This document shows positions 45,440 to 54,391 of a DNA stretch of 64,000 nucleotides, piece after piece. Under the pieces are notes generated by a model. The model ran no database searches. It saw nothing but the letters and a program-made list of their open reading frames with translations, and had not been told where the DNA came from. How positions within the stretch are numbered: the stretch's first letter is position 1; every line of letters starts with the position of its first letter. A program made the translations under genes and the position numbers. This DNA is from an uncultured Bacteroides sp. (GTDB lineage: Bacteria; Bacteroidota; Bacteroidia; Bacteroidales; Bacteroidaceae), in the NCBI RefSeq assembly GCF_963677685.1, contig NZ_OY782186.1:496001-560000 (forward strand), given 5' to 3'.

Positions 45440-46584
45440 ATTTTTATATATATTTTCTTTTTATATAATAGATGTCCGATGCTCCAGTTCATTGCCACAA
45501 AAAGTAAGGCAAACAATAATGATCCGCCTTTATCCCCTAAATAGGGTTGTAGGAGTGATGAGTAAATATATCCGTGTAAATTAATGGACTCACCACTATG
45601 CATAAAATGGATATTGCTTAACAAGATGGCCAATATATCGGCCATAACATAAATGAAAAGGGGGTTTACCCCAAAGGATTCGAAAAAGCGAGCCCATCTT
45701 TTATAACCTTTTGCGTCAATAGTCCATATTAATATGGACAAAAAACTAGCAGCTAGTCCACAAGTAGTGATGGCAAATGTTGGTGACCATATTTTTTTAC
45801 TGATAGGGCAGCCATAGCTGAGCAGGAATCCAGTAAAGGTTAGAATGGTTCCTATCAGGAATAGGCGCTCTATTTTTTCATGAAGATTTTGTACTTCCAT
45901 TAGTAATTTACCACAGCAAAAGCCAATTAATACATGGGCCACAGAGGGTAAGGTGCTCAATAAGCCTTCAGGATCAATCCCATTATCTTTGTACATGTGA
46001 TTTAATCCTAAAATTGCACGATCTGTGATAGATAAAATATTAGTATCATTATATGCAAAACCATTGCCAAAGAATAGAATTAAGAAATAACCAAATAGGA
46101 TACTAGCAATGAGATAAGGGATGTGCTTGTGTTTCATTGTCAAAGCAATGATGGCTGTAGCACCGTAAGTCAATGCCAATCTTTGCATAACTCCCAAAAT
46201 GCGTAATTGCTCGAAGGGTAGTAATTGAAGCGTACGGCAGTAGAATGAAAAATAAGAGATGCTCCATCCGATAAGAAAAATCACAATGGTACGCTTTAGT
46301 ATTTTTCCAATAGCTGCTACACTGAATTCAAAGTTATATTTTCTTAGAGAGATATAAGTTGAAATACCCATGATGAACATGAAAAAAGGGAAAACTAAAT
46401 CGGTCGGTGTCAATCCAATCCATTCTGCATGTTCAAGAGGAGCATAAATACTTCCCCAGCTACCAGGATTGTTGACCAGGACCATACCGGCTATTGTGAT
46501 GCCTCTTAACACATCTAATGCCAGTAAGCGACTAGACGCTTTTTTTCTAGTAGCGTGAGTGAGATGTGTTTCTAATTTATTCAT
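45436..46584 (-). CDS. murT: MurNAc transporter of the MurT type (DUF5009)
   Basis: 382 residues with about ten membrane helices, of the family often annotated as heparan-alpha-glucosaminide N-acetyltransferase/DUF5009 (LALDVLRGITIAGMVLVNNPGSWG, WIGLTPTDLVFPFFMFIMGISTYISLRK). In Tannerella forsythia the orthologue is reported to transport MurNAc across the inner membrane next to murK and murQ. The identical gene order here supports the same role. Coupled to murK by a four-base overlap; four bases after the dehydrogenase gene. An acyl-transfer role remains formally possible. Confidence 0.85.
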   Translation of the reverse strand: MNKLETHLTHATRKKASSRLLALDVLRGITIAGMVLVNNPGSWGSIYAPLEHAEWIGLTPTDLVFPFFMFIMGISTYISLRKYNFEFSVAAIGKILKRTIVIFLIGWSISYFSFYCRTLQLLPFEQLRILGVMQRLALTYGATAIIALTMKHKHIPYLIASILFGYFLILFFGNGFAYNDTNILSITDRAILGLNHMYKDNGIDPEGLLSTLPSVAHVLIGFCCGKLLMEVQNLHEKIERLFLIGTILTFTGFLLSYGCPISKKIWSPTFAITTCGLAASFLSILIWTIDAKGYKRWARFFESFGVNPLFIYVMADILAILLSNIHFMHSGESINLHGYIYSSLLQPYLGDKGGSLLFALLFVAMNWSIGHLLYKKKIYIKI

Positions 46585-46588
46585 TCTT

Positions 46589-49444
46589 TCATTTTTTTGT
46601 GGTGCATTTATCTACCAGATAAACTATTGATACATAAGGAATCCCCGAATTAGTTGTTAGCCCTATTTCACAAGTCCGACTGTTTGAATAACCTATTTGT
46701 ATCTTATTTGCCTCTATTTGAGGCTTAAGTTTTCTAAGTGCATATTGATTAACTTCGGGCTGAGTGAAACCTTTATCTCCTGCAAATCCGCAACATCCTA
46801 CTTCTTCAGGGATAAAGACATTGTCGGAGCATAATTGAGCTAGTGCTATGATTTTTTCTGCCAACCCCATTTTACGCATAGAGCAGGTAATATGTAAAGC
46901 GATGCCCTCTTGGCTCCTTGTGAAATTCAGTTTGTCTTGCAGAAACGTGAAGATAAATTCTGCGGGTTCATATAATTTTAATCTGCTGATTGTTTGACGC
47001 ATACGATGTAAGCAAGGACTTTGGTCGCATAGCACGGGATATCTCCCTTGCTCACTAGCCTCGTAGAGAGCCATTTCTAGTTCCATGGCTTTCCGGTCGG
47101 CAATATCTAGCATTCCTTTGCTTTCCCAAATAGTTCCACAACATAAATTATCCATTTTCTTAGGGAAGATAATTTCATAGCCTGCTTTTTGCAGAAGGGA
47201 GACCATTTTATTAATAAGTGGCATTTCTTCGGGCGATTTACGCGCTACTCCCATTGTCTGATTAATACAACTAGGGAAATAAACAACCTTTAAAGATTCT
47301 TCATTTTTTGTTGTTTCTGGTATCTCTTGATGTTTTTGTTTTAATGCTTTGTTGATACTGTAAGCTTTAGGCATTGCAGGCGTCCATAGAGGAATACCTA
47401 ATATGCGATGCATGTTTCGGGTAATGGAGCTCATCGTATTACTCCCTAGTAGATCGTGAGCTGTATCCGCTATTTGGAGAATGGGACGCAGTCCTCCTTT
47501 TATTTCGCTAAAGTGGTTTGCAGCAAAGTTTCCTATAGTATGTCCCATACTCCCTTTAGGCAATTTTGCCTGCCGGATATCGTGTGTAAAATCGCCTGTA
47601 TTTATTCCCATTGGGCAGGACATCGAACAAAGTCCGTCTCCTGCGCAAGTTTGATTGCCAGGATATCGGTATTGCTTTTCCAACAGTTGTAGAAGATGTT
47701 TGTCTTTTGTTGCTTCCGACTGTTTGAGTCGAGAAATTTCCCGTTGAAGAACAATGCGTTGCCGTGAAGAGAGCGTAAAACCACAGGTGAGGCAATTCAC
47801 TTCGCAGAATCCGCATTCGATGCATTTATCTACGTGTGCATTCGTTAGTGGGAGAGGCTTGAAATTTTTAATGTGGCATTTCGGATCATCATTGAAAATA
47901 ACTCCGGGATTGAGTATTCCTTTAGGATCAAATAATTGCTTGATAGTACGCATTACTTCATAAGCGGTTTCACCCCATTCATATTTAACGAAAGGAGCCA
48001 TATTGCGTCCTGTTCCATGTTCTGCTTTTAAAGAACCATCATATTTGTCTACTACCAATGTTTTTACATCATTCATTAATGCTTCGTATCGTTTTACTTC
48101 AGCATCGCTTGCGAATGACTGATTGATGATGAAATGATAGTTCCCTTCGAGTGCATGTCCGTAGATGCAAGCGTCTTTGTATCCGTGTTTTACTAATAAC
48201 TGCTGTAAATCCGCTGTTGCTTCTGGGAGATTCTCGATATGGAAAGCTACATCTTCAATTAGGCATGTTGTTCCAAGGGGGCGTGTTCCTCCAACTGAAG
48301 GGAAAATTCCAGAGCGAATAGCCCAGTAAGCAGAATATTCACTTTCTAAATCGGTGAAGTGAACAGGCACATGTGTTTGAAAAACTTTTAATGCTTCTTC
48401 AATACAAGCAATGTTGGCTTTGAGCTCTTTAATACTAAATGCTTTTGTTTCAGTTAATACAGCAGTGAGTCCTTCTCCTGTGAGATCATTAACGGACGCA
48501 AGTGATTTACTGTCAAGTAGTTCTGCACCTTTAACGATCAATTCTTCGTTGGCATTTTTAAGCCCTTTCATTGCAACAACAGCTTTGCAAGCCTCTTTTA
48601 TATCTCTGAAATAGAGCATGGTACTTGCTTTATAGGGATAGTCATATTCTGTTTTCATAGTGACTTCCGAAAGAAAACCTAAAGTGCCTTCAGAACCTAC
48701 CATTAAATGAGCGATTATATCAAAAGGGTCATTAAAGGTAATGAGAGGTAACAAATTGAGTCCTGTTACATTCTTGATGGAGTACTTATAACGAATACGC
48801 TCGGCCAGATGAATATCTTTATCTATCAGATGGCGTAATGACTCTATTTGGCGAATAATTTCCGGTCTCTGCTGTAGAAAACTCTGCCGACTATCTTCAT
48901 CTCCGGTATCAAGTATCGTTCCATCGGCAAAAACAATGCGAGCAGATAAAAGCATCTTATCGCTATTAGCATGTGTGCCACAATTCATGCCCGAAGCATT
49001 ATTCATAATGATGCCTCCGATCATGGCACTTTTTACCGAGGCCGGATCAGGAGCGAATTTTCTACCGTAAGGTTTTAGTATTTCGTTGACTCTTTGTCCG
49101 ATCAAGCCTGGTTGCATTCTTATTTGGGTTGCATCGGAGTTTAGGGAATATTGTTCCCAATGTTTCCCTGCTACTACTAAAATAGAATCACTTATGGCTT
49201 GCCCGGAGAGACTAGTTCCGGCGGCTCTAAAAGTTATCGGAAGGCGGTTTATACTTGCTATAGATAGTAACTTTGAGACTTCTTTTTCGTTGTCTGAACG
49301 AATCACAATTTGAGGTACTAGACGATAGAATCCTGCGTCCGTTCCCCACGCTAATCGGCGAAGTTCGTCGGTATATATTCTTTCCTGTGGGATAAATTGA
49401 GAAATTTCTTTTAGGAAAGTTTTATATGTTTTCTCTATATTCAT
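46589..49444 (-). CDS. FAD/Fe-S D-lactate (2-hydroxyacid) dehydrogenase
   Basis: 951 residues, a fusion of a GlcD-like and a GlpC-like part. The FAD_binding_4 (PCMH) domain (TFRAAGTSLSGQA, PDPASVKSAMIGGIIMNNASGMNCG) and FAD-oxidase C domain with EHGTGRN cover about 1-520. A ferredoxin-like segment carries CIECGFCEVNC (about 541) and CAGDGLCSMSCP (about 600); two CCG domains (LCCGTIWESKG, GCCGFAGDKGF) complete the electron-transfer part. The type is like E. coli YdiJ and yeast-type D-lactate/D-2-hydroxyglutarate dehydrogenases. Beside murQ, the obvious substrate is the D-lactate that MurQ releases, oxidised to pyruvate. D-2-hydroxyglutarate is the alternative. Start chosen at ATG 49444; the open frame reaches 49471. 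Confidence 0.88.
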   Translation of the reverse strand: MNIEKTYKTFLKEISQFIPQERIYTDELRRLAWGTDAGFYRLVPQIVIRSDNEKEVSKLLSIASINRLPITFRAAGTSLSGQAISDSILVVAGKHWEQYSLNSDATQIRMQPGLIGQRVNEILKPYGRKFAPDPASVKSAMIGGIIMNNASGMNCGTHANSDKMLLSARIVFADGTILDTGDEDSRQSFLQQRPEIIRQIESLRHLIDKDIHLAERIRYKYSIKNVTGLNLLPLITFNDPFDIIAHLMVGSEGTLGFLSEVTMKTEYDYPYKASTMLYFRDIKEACKAVVAMKGLKNANEELIVKGAELLDSKSLASVNDLTGEGLTAVLTETKAFSIKELKANIACIEEALKVFQTHVPVHFTDLESEYSAYWAIRSGIFPSVGGTRPLGTTCLIEDVAFHIENLPEATADLQQLLVKHGYKDACIYGHALEGNYHFIINQSFASDAEVKRYEALMNDVKTLVVDKYDGSLKAEHGTGRNMAPFVKYEWGETAYEVMRTIKQLFDPKGILNPGVIFNDDPKCHIKNFKPLPLTNAHVDKCIECGFCEVNCLTCGFTLSSRQRIVLQREISRLKQSEATKDKHLLQLLEKQYRYPGNQTCAGDGLCSMSCPMGINTGDFTHDIRQAKLPKGSMGHTIGNFAANHFSEIKGGLRPILQIADTAHDLLGSNTMSSITRNMHRILGIPLWTPAMPKAYSINKALKQKHQEIPETTKNEESLKVVYFPSCINQTMGVARKSPEEMPLINKMVSLLQKAGYEIIFPKKMDNLCCGTIWESKGMLDIADRKAMELEMALYEASEQGRYPVLCDQSPCLHRMRQTISRLKLYEPAEFIFTFLQDKLNFTRSQEGIALHITCSMRKMGLAEKIIALAQLCSDNVFIPEEVGCCGFAGDKGFTQPEVNQYALRKLKPQIEANKIQIGYSNSRTCEIGLTTNSGIPYVSIVYLVDKCTTKK

Positions 49445-49504
49445 GTTACCTTCTTTAATGTTTTGATTCACTCAAACAGTAAGCTTATAATATCCTGTTT
49501 TAAT

Positions 49505-50746
49505 CTATCTCTTATATAGATAATATTTTTTTGATAGTTTGCGGAAAGCATCAATATCTTTGTACCAGTAGCTACGAACGTCTTCCCAACGATTGTTCTT
49601 TGCAAAACGTTCTCTTATTTCTTTGCTTCCACAGACTTTATCGAACATAGCAAACCTTCCTTTTTCTGCATGATCAAATACGGCTTTGTCCGGATAAAGT
49701 TCGGCTATCTCCTGCATGACATAAAATTGAATATCAGTCAGTGCTACTTTTTTTAAATTAGTAATATGTATTTGTACCCCTTGTAGATTTTCTCCCTTAC
49801 CCACTGAATAGAAAGGCTTTAAATGTATCGGGCGAAAAATTACACCAGGTAGTTGAAGGGCGTTTAATTTTGTTGCTAATTCTTCTGCTTTTATCCACGA
49901 CGCGGCAAACATTTGAAAAGGAATAGTGTAGCCTACCCCTATGGATAGATAACCAAGCTCACCTAGAATACCGCTGGTTGGATAAAAGATTGCGGAATGC
50001 GCATGTGGTATGTGTGGAGAAGAGGGAATCCATTGCAACCCAGTATCTTCATAGCTCATTTTACGCTTCCAACCTTTCATTTTTACTATGTGTAAATTAC
50101 ACTGTTTGTCTAGCATTTTTTCACCATTTAGCATTAATGCCAACTCTCCACATGTGAGTCCATAAAGGTATGGTATTTTGAACTGACTGACAAAAGATAT
50201 GTACTTATTTTCAACTAAACTTCCTTCTATCTTTACTCCTCCGATAGGGTTAGGACGATCGAGTACGATAAATTCAATATTATTTTCAGCAGCAGCCTCC
50301 ATTGCTAACCCCATGGTGCTTATGTATGTAAATGAGCGGCAGCCAATGTCTTGAATATCATATACAAGTACATCAATGCCTTTTAACATTGCAGGAGTCG
50401 GTTTACGCGTTTTACCGTAGAGTGAAAATACAGGTAGTCCTGTTGATGGGTCCGCAGAGTTGTCTACTTTATCTCCTGCATGCATATCTCCACGTACACC
50501 ATGTTCTGGCCCATAGAGCGCCACTAATTTTACATTGGGTGCTTCGTGAAGTATGTCTATAGTCGATTTTAGGTTATTATCGACTCCTGTGGGATTAGTG
50601 ATGAGTCCTATACGCTTTCCTTCAAGACACTTAAAATTCTCTTTTTTCAGAACTTCAACTCCCGTAGTTACTCTGATTTTTTGTGCTTGAGCATGAAAAG
50701 CGAGTAAGAAAACTGTGTTAAGTAGAATAAATTTGATCTTTTTCAT
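49505..50746 (-). CDS. namZ: exo-beta-N-acetylmuramidase NamZ (GH171, DUF1343), copy 1
   Basis: 413 residues. A signal peptide (1-21, cut at AQAQ) and the DUF1343 fold: RIGLITNPTGVDNN, ALYGPEHGVRGDMHAGDKVD, LPVFSLYGKTRKP, VLVYDIQDIGCRSFTYISTM, VLDRPNPIGG, ELGYLSIGVGYTIPFQMF. NamZ enzymes cleave MurNAc from the non-reducing end of glycans; the Glu of PEHG is the likely catalytic residue. It would work in the periplasm and supply free MurNAc for MurT. Located 42 bases downstream of the AmpG-like gene. A second, divergent copy starts the operon. Confidence 0.92.
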   Translation of the reverse strand: MKKIKFILLNTVFLLAFHAQAQKIRVTTGVEVLKKENFKCLEGKRIGLITNPTGVDNNLKSTIDILHEAPNVKLVALYGPEHGVRGDMHAGDKVDNSADPSTGLPVFSLYGKTRKPTPAMLKGIDVLVYDIQDIGCRSFTYISTMGLAMEAAAENNIEFIVLDRPNPIGGVKIEGSLVENKYISFVSQFKIPYLYGLTCGELALMLNGEKMLDKQCNLHIVKMKGWKRKMSYEDTGLQWIPSSPHIPHAHSAIFYPTSGILGELGYLSIGVGYTIPFQMFAASWIKAEELATKLNALQLPGVIFRPIHLKPFYSVGKGENLQGVQIHITNLKKVALTDIQFYVMQEIAELYPDKAVFDHAEKGRFAMFDKVCGSKEIRERFAKNNRWEDVRSYWYKDIDAFRKLSKKYYLYKR

Positions 50747-50788
50747 CTTATTTCGAATCGTTTGAAGGTAAATTTCTTTTTCCGTTAT

Positions 50789-52084
50789 TTACTGTTTTTT
50801 GCCAAATGAGAAATCTATTTTATTTCGTACCATGATGGAGGCGATGATGCCGGGAATAGTGCAAATGCATACCCAGACAAAAAAGTTGGTATAGCCGATG
50901 TTGTCTTGAATCCAACCAGCTGCCATACCTGGGAGCATCATTCCTAAGGCCATAAATCCAGTTCCAATAGCATAATGAGCTGTTTTATGCTGTCCATCAG
51001 CTATATAGATGAGATAGAGCATATATGCTGTAAAGCCAAAACCATAGCCCAATTGTTCGATAGCTACAGAACCTATTATTAACCATGTGTTGTCGGGGGT
51101 AATAGCAGAGAGGTATACATATAATAAGTCTGGAAGATTAATCGCTAATGCCATGGGAACAATCCATTTTTTGAATCCGTGGCGGGAAACTAAAAAACCA
51201 CCGATAATTCCCCCAATGAGCAAAGCAGCTACTCCAATCGTACCATAGATCATTCCCACTGTTGCCGTCGATAAGTTTAGTCCTCCTTTATCTGCAGTAT
51301 CAAGTAAGAAAGGTGAGGTTATTTTAGCAAGTTGTGATTCTCCTAAGCGGTAGGTAAGGAGGAAAAAGAACATTAATCCTAAATCTTTTTTCTGAAAGAA
51401 AGAGAGAAAAGTAAGTAAGAAATCTTCTAATAGTTTCTTTATACTTAACTTTTTATGTGTAACATTATCGGCAGGGTGAGGGAGCACAATCTTATGATAG
51501 AGAGTAAAACCTATAAAAAGAGCAGTCAGGAGATAGAAAGTGATGCTCCAGGCCAATGGAATGTTTCCTTTAGTAGAAGGAATGATTGCGCCTTCTTCCA
51601 TTAGACCGGCAAACATAACGAGGATGCCTTGCCCAAAAATGCTTGCAAAGCGGTAAAAAGTATTGCGAATGCCGACGAAGAAAGATTGTTCTCCTGTATC
51701 AAGCCCAAGCATATAAAATCCGTCCGCGGCAATGTCATGAGTTGCTGAGCTAAAGGCTAATAAGAAAAAAAAGGCTAAAGTAACTTGTAAATAGTAGGTA
51801 GTAGGAATGAAAAAAGCGATTCCCGCAAAAGCTGCAGCAACAAATGCTTGCATAGTTATGATCCATGCACGTTTAGTTTTAATTAGATCGACAAATGGAC
51901 TCCATAGAGGCTTGATAACCCAAGGTAAATATAACCAGCTGGTATAGAGAGCAATCTCCGTATTTGATAGCCCCATTTTTTTGTACATGATAAGAGCTAC
52001 GGTCATTACCGCTACATAAGGTAGTCCCTCTGCAAAGTAAAGAGTTGGTATCCACTTCCACGGATTTGTTTTTCCTGCCTTCAT
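50789..52084 (-). CDS. ampG: AmpG-like muropeptide permease (MFS)
   Basis: 431 residues with about 12 membrane helices of the major facilitator superfamily. The N-terminus NPWKWIPTLYFAEGLPYVAVMTVALIMYKKMGLSNTEIALYTSW and the AFSSATHDIAADGFYM block are AmpG-type. In enterobacteria AmpG imports GlcNAc-1,6-anhydroMurNAc peptides. In this operon it would bring disaccharide or anhydro-muropeptides into the cytoplasm, parallel to MurT, which brings in free MurNAc. 20 bases after the SpoIID gene. Confidence 0.88.
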   Translation of the reverse strand: MKAGKTNPWKWIPTLYFAEGLPYVAVMTVALIMYKKMGLSNTEIALYTSWLYLPWVIKPLWSPFVDLIKTKRAWIITMQAFVAAAFAGIAFFIPTTYYLQVTLAFFFLLAFSSATHDIAADGFYMLGLDTGEQSFFVGIRNTFYRFASIFGQGILVMFAGLMEEGAIIPSTKGNIPLAWSITFYLLTALFIGFTLYHKIVLPHPADNVTHKKLSIKKLLEDFLLTFLSFFQKKDLGLMFFFLLTYRLGESQLAKITSPFLLDTADKGGLNLSTATVGMIYGTIGVAALLIGGIIGGFLVSRHGFKKWIVPMALAINLPDLLYVYLSAITPDNTWLIIGSVAIEQLGYGFGFTAYMLYLIYIADGQHKTAHYAIGTGFMALGMMLPGMAAGWIQDNIGYTNFFVWVCICTIPGIIASIMVRNKIDFSFGKKQ

Positions 52085-52104
52085 TCTGTTTTTTTTGTTT
52101 TATG

Positions 52105-53421
52105 TTATTTGTATAGTCTTTCTATTTGTGCTCCAATATAGTAATGAAGTAATATTTCATCATATGCATACCCTTCTTCTCCCATCACGGCTGCTCCAAT
52201 CTGACAAAGGCCTACTCCATGCCCCCAGCCGGCACCAATGATAGTGAATGTTTGAGGAATTCCATCTTTTATTTCGGATTTATCTACTACAAAAGCCGAA
52301 CTGTAGAGATGAGAAGTAGATAAAGTTCTTCGTATCTCAAGTTCTTTACCGATGATAAGTGTGCGTTTGCTTCCTATTATCTTTAATTTCACTAGCCGTC
52401 CGGAAGTACCCCGACTGACGGGGATCAGGTCAATTATCTGCCCGTAGTCTATGCCCGATCGTTTGAGAATGAGTTCTGCTAACTCCTTCTGATTATAAGA
52501 AACCTTCCAGCGATAAAAATCGTTTGTTTCTTGATCATAGTTATTGAGAACTTGTGAAAGAATTTTTTGATTTTCTGTGTTGCAAAAAGCTTCAGGAGTA
52601 GTACGAATCCATTTCTCTGCTTCTTCTTCTATGCGTAAATCTGGTAAATCAGTTATTGTCTTGCTATCTCTTTGTTTTGCTAAATAAGTATGTTTTATGT
52701 TTTCCCAACAATATTCAAATTCTTCAAATGCGCCACCACAGCACTTAGAGAAACGGGCATCACATATTTTCCCCTCAGATGTGAGAACTTGTCCGCGCGT
52801 ATCTGCAATGGCGCGTCTGACTATTTCAGTAGAAGCACGGGTGATACCTTGATAGCGTTGGCAATGATCATCTGCGCAAACATCAAAACGGTTATGATCT
52901 TCGCGATCGTACCATCGAATTAGCTCTTCTTTTGTCTCCGTGTATGTGGAGTAGGTGACACTAGATTTGGTTATTTCTTTGTTCTTTTGTATTTGAGCCA
53001 GCAACCAACTACGAGAAATGACCGCATGCGCTTTAAGCAATTCTAGCGAAGCAGTAGCACTCATCTCTGAAGAGATAACGCTAGTCAGATAATCTTCAAT
53101 ATTAATAATGTTGATTGCTGTAAGCTTTTCCCCTTCGACAATGATTTTTAATGCTCCTAAGAAACGTTGATTTTCTTTTCGTTCCCAATGAAAGTTAATA
53201 CCAATGGTTACATCAATCAGTTCGAAAGCATCACTTTGCTCCTTGGTTGGCAAAAATAATAATTCGTTGTATAAATTCCCTCTCCATAAAATCTTCCCAT
53301 GATCAAAGGTTACTTTTTGCTCACCATTTATCTCCTTTCCTTCGAAAAGATAGCTACCCATTAACACAAATTCTATTTGTGGTTCGAATAGTATGCCTAC
53401 ATGTACTTTGGGCTCTTTCAT
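52105..53421 (-). CDS. SpoIID/LytB-domain protein, no signal peptide
   Basis: 438 residues of the SpoIID/LytB amidase-enhancer type. The core is INIEDYLTSVISSEMSATASLELLKAHAVISRSWLLA (catalytic-type Glu in SSEMSA), then CADDHCQRYQG and RFSKCCGGAFEEFEYCW, which supply Cys/His that could bind zinc as in some SpoIID proteins, then FTIIGAGWGHGVGLCQIGA. SpoIID is a lytic transglycosylase acting on peptide-free glycans. Unusually, the protein starts directly at MKEPKVHVGIL with a four-base overlap with DUF4922 and has no signal peptide, so it appears cytoplasmic. Confidence 0.87.
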   Translation of the reverse strand: MKEPKVHVGILFEPQIEFVLMGSYLFEGKEINGEQKVTFDHGKILWRGNLYNELLFLPTKEQSDAFELIDVTIGINFHWERKENQRFLGALKIIVEGEKLTAINIINIEDYLTSVISSEMSATASLELLKAHAVISRSWLLAQIQKNKEITKSSVTYSTYTETKEELIRWYDREDHNRFDVCADDHCQRYQGITRASTEIVRRAIADTRGQVLTSEGKICDARFSKCCGGAFEEFEYCWENIKHTYLAKQRDSKTITDLPDLRIEEEAEKWIRTTPEAFCNTENQKILSQVLNNYDQETNDFYRWKVSYNQKELAELILKRSGIDYGQIIDLIPVSRGTSGRLVKLKIIGSKRTLIIGKELEIRRTLSTSHLYSSAFVVDKSEIKDGIPQTFTIIGAGWGHGVGLCQIGAAVMGEEGYAYDEILLHYYIGAQIERLYK

Positions 53422-54350
53422 AACTGTTCTTTTATAAGTTGTCTTAATTGTAAGAACTTACTATTATTGATGCAAACTTCTCGAAGAATATTTTCTATAT
53501 CTGTAGCAGTAATTTTCTCGAAGTCCTTTTCTTGTGGAGTAATAAAAACTCCACCCATATCTACTGAAGCCGGGCTCAGAAGGAGGTTTTTGTCTCCTTC
53601 TGCAAAATAGCAAGAAGGGCGATGCTTCTCCCGTGGAAAAACACAGATGATCCATTTATTCTTTTCGTACCAAGCAAGTATGTTCATCATGGGCTCCATC
53701 TCTCCTGGTTTTGTCTCTAGCGCATTGTAAATGGTATTGAACAAGAAGATTGCAGCTTCTTCCTCATTGCTCTCAATAACCAAAGTAGCACGTACAGGAT
53801 CATTCAGATACCACAAAGAGGCTTCTTTATAACTGACTATTTTATCAGCCTTTTTATAAATCCATTCTTTTTCAATAGGAAGAAAAGCTTTATTACCTGC
53901 CTGAAAATGAGCATGGTCCGGTGCTGAAGCACCACATTTAGGTCCGTTATAAAAAATGTTATATTCTTTTAGTTCTTTAGCTAACTCTAGCATATCACCA
54001 AAACGCTCTTTTATAAGCTGGTCTACGTGTTCCGTTTCAGGAATGGTGAGATGCTTTGGAAATATGGGAAAAGGGTTTACTAGTATCGAATAGTGTTCAT
54101 TAAACGATACTTTCTTCTGCGCAGCGGGTAAGTTTTTAGCACAAAGAAAACATTTTCTTGCTTGGATAGATTTACTATCTACTTTGGCAGCAGAAGAGAG
54201 AATGCGCGCAGGATTGAATTGCACCTTATACAACCATCCATTCACATTCAGTTCTTTTACTCTGACTTCTGTCAGAGCCTTGTAATTGACTTTTGCCATT
54301 TCCCATGTTTGGAGTTGTTCGGTTAACAACTCTTCTACTGCTTTTTCCAT
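53418..54350 (-). CDS. DUF4922 protein with GalT/HIT-like motif
   Basis: 310 residues, no signal or membrane segment. The central sequence FYNGPKCGASAPDHAHFQAG resembles the catalytic loop of galactose-1-phosphate uridylyltransferases and Ap4A phosphorylases (GAS..PH.H.Q), which belong to the HIT superfamily and use the middle His as nucleophile. A Cys pair (RKCFLCAKN) in the N-terminal third could hold a metal. NPFPIFPKHLTIPETEHVDQ is also HIT-like. So a nucleotidyl-transfer or nucleotide-sugar phosphorolysis reaction is likely, on an unknown sugar phosphate. It is between the GT2 and SpoIID genes, coupled to the latter by ATGA. Confidence 0.8.
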   Translation of the reverse strand: MEKAVEELLTEQLQTWEMAKVNYKALTEVRVKELNVNGWLYKVQFNPARILSSAAKVDSKSIQARKCFLCAKNLPAAQKKVSFNEHYSILVNPFPIFPKHLTIPETEHVDQLIKERFGDMLELAKELKEYNIFYNGPKCGASAPDHAHFQAGNKAFLPIEKEWIYKKADKIVSYKEASLWYLNDPVRATLVIESNEEEAAIFLFNTIYNALETKPGEMEPMMNILAWYEKNKWIICVFPREKHRPSCYFAEGDKNLLLSPASVDMGGVFITPQEKDFEKITATDIENILREVCINNSKFLQLRQLIKEQL

Positions 54351-54391
54351 TTTATTTTAATGACTTATTAAGTTTTAGATGCTAGTCGGCT

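Noticed and set aside
45436..46584. Heparan-alpha-glucosaminide N-acetyltransferase
   Set aside because: This common annotation reflects distant similarity; the murK-murQ neighbours favour the MurT transporter role.
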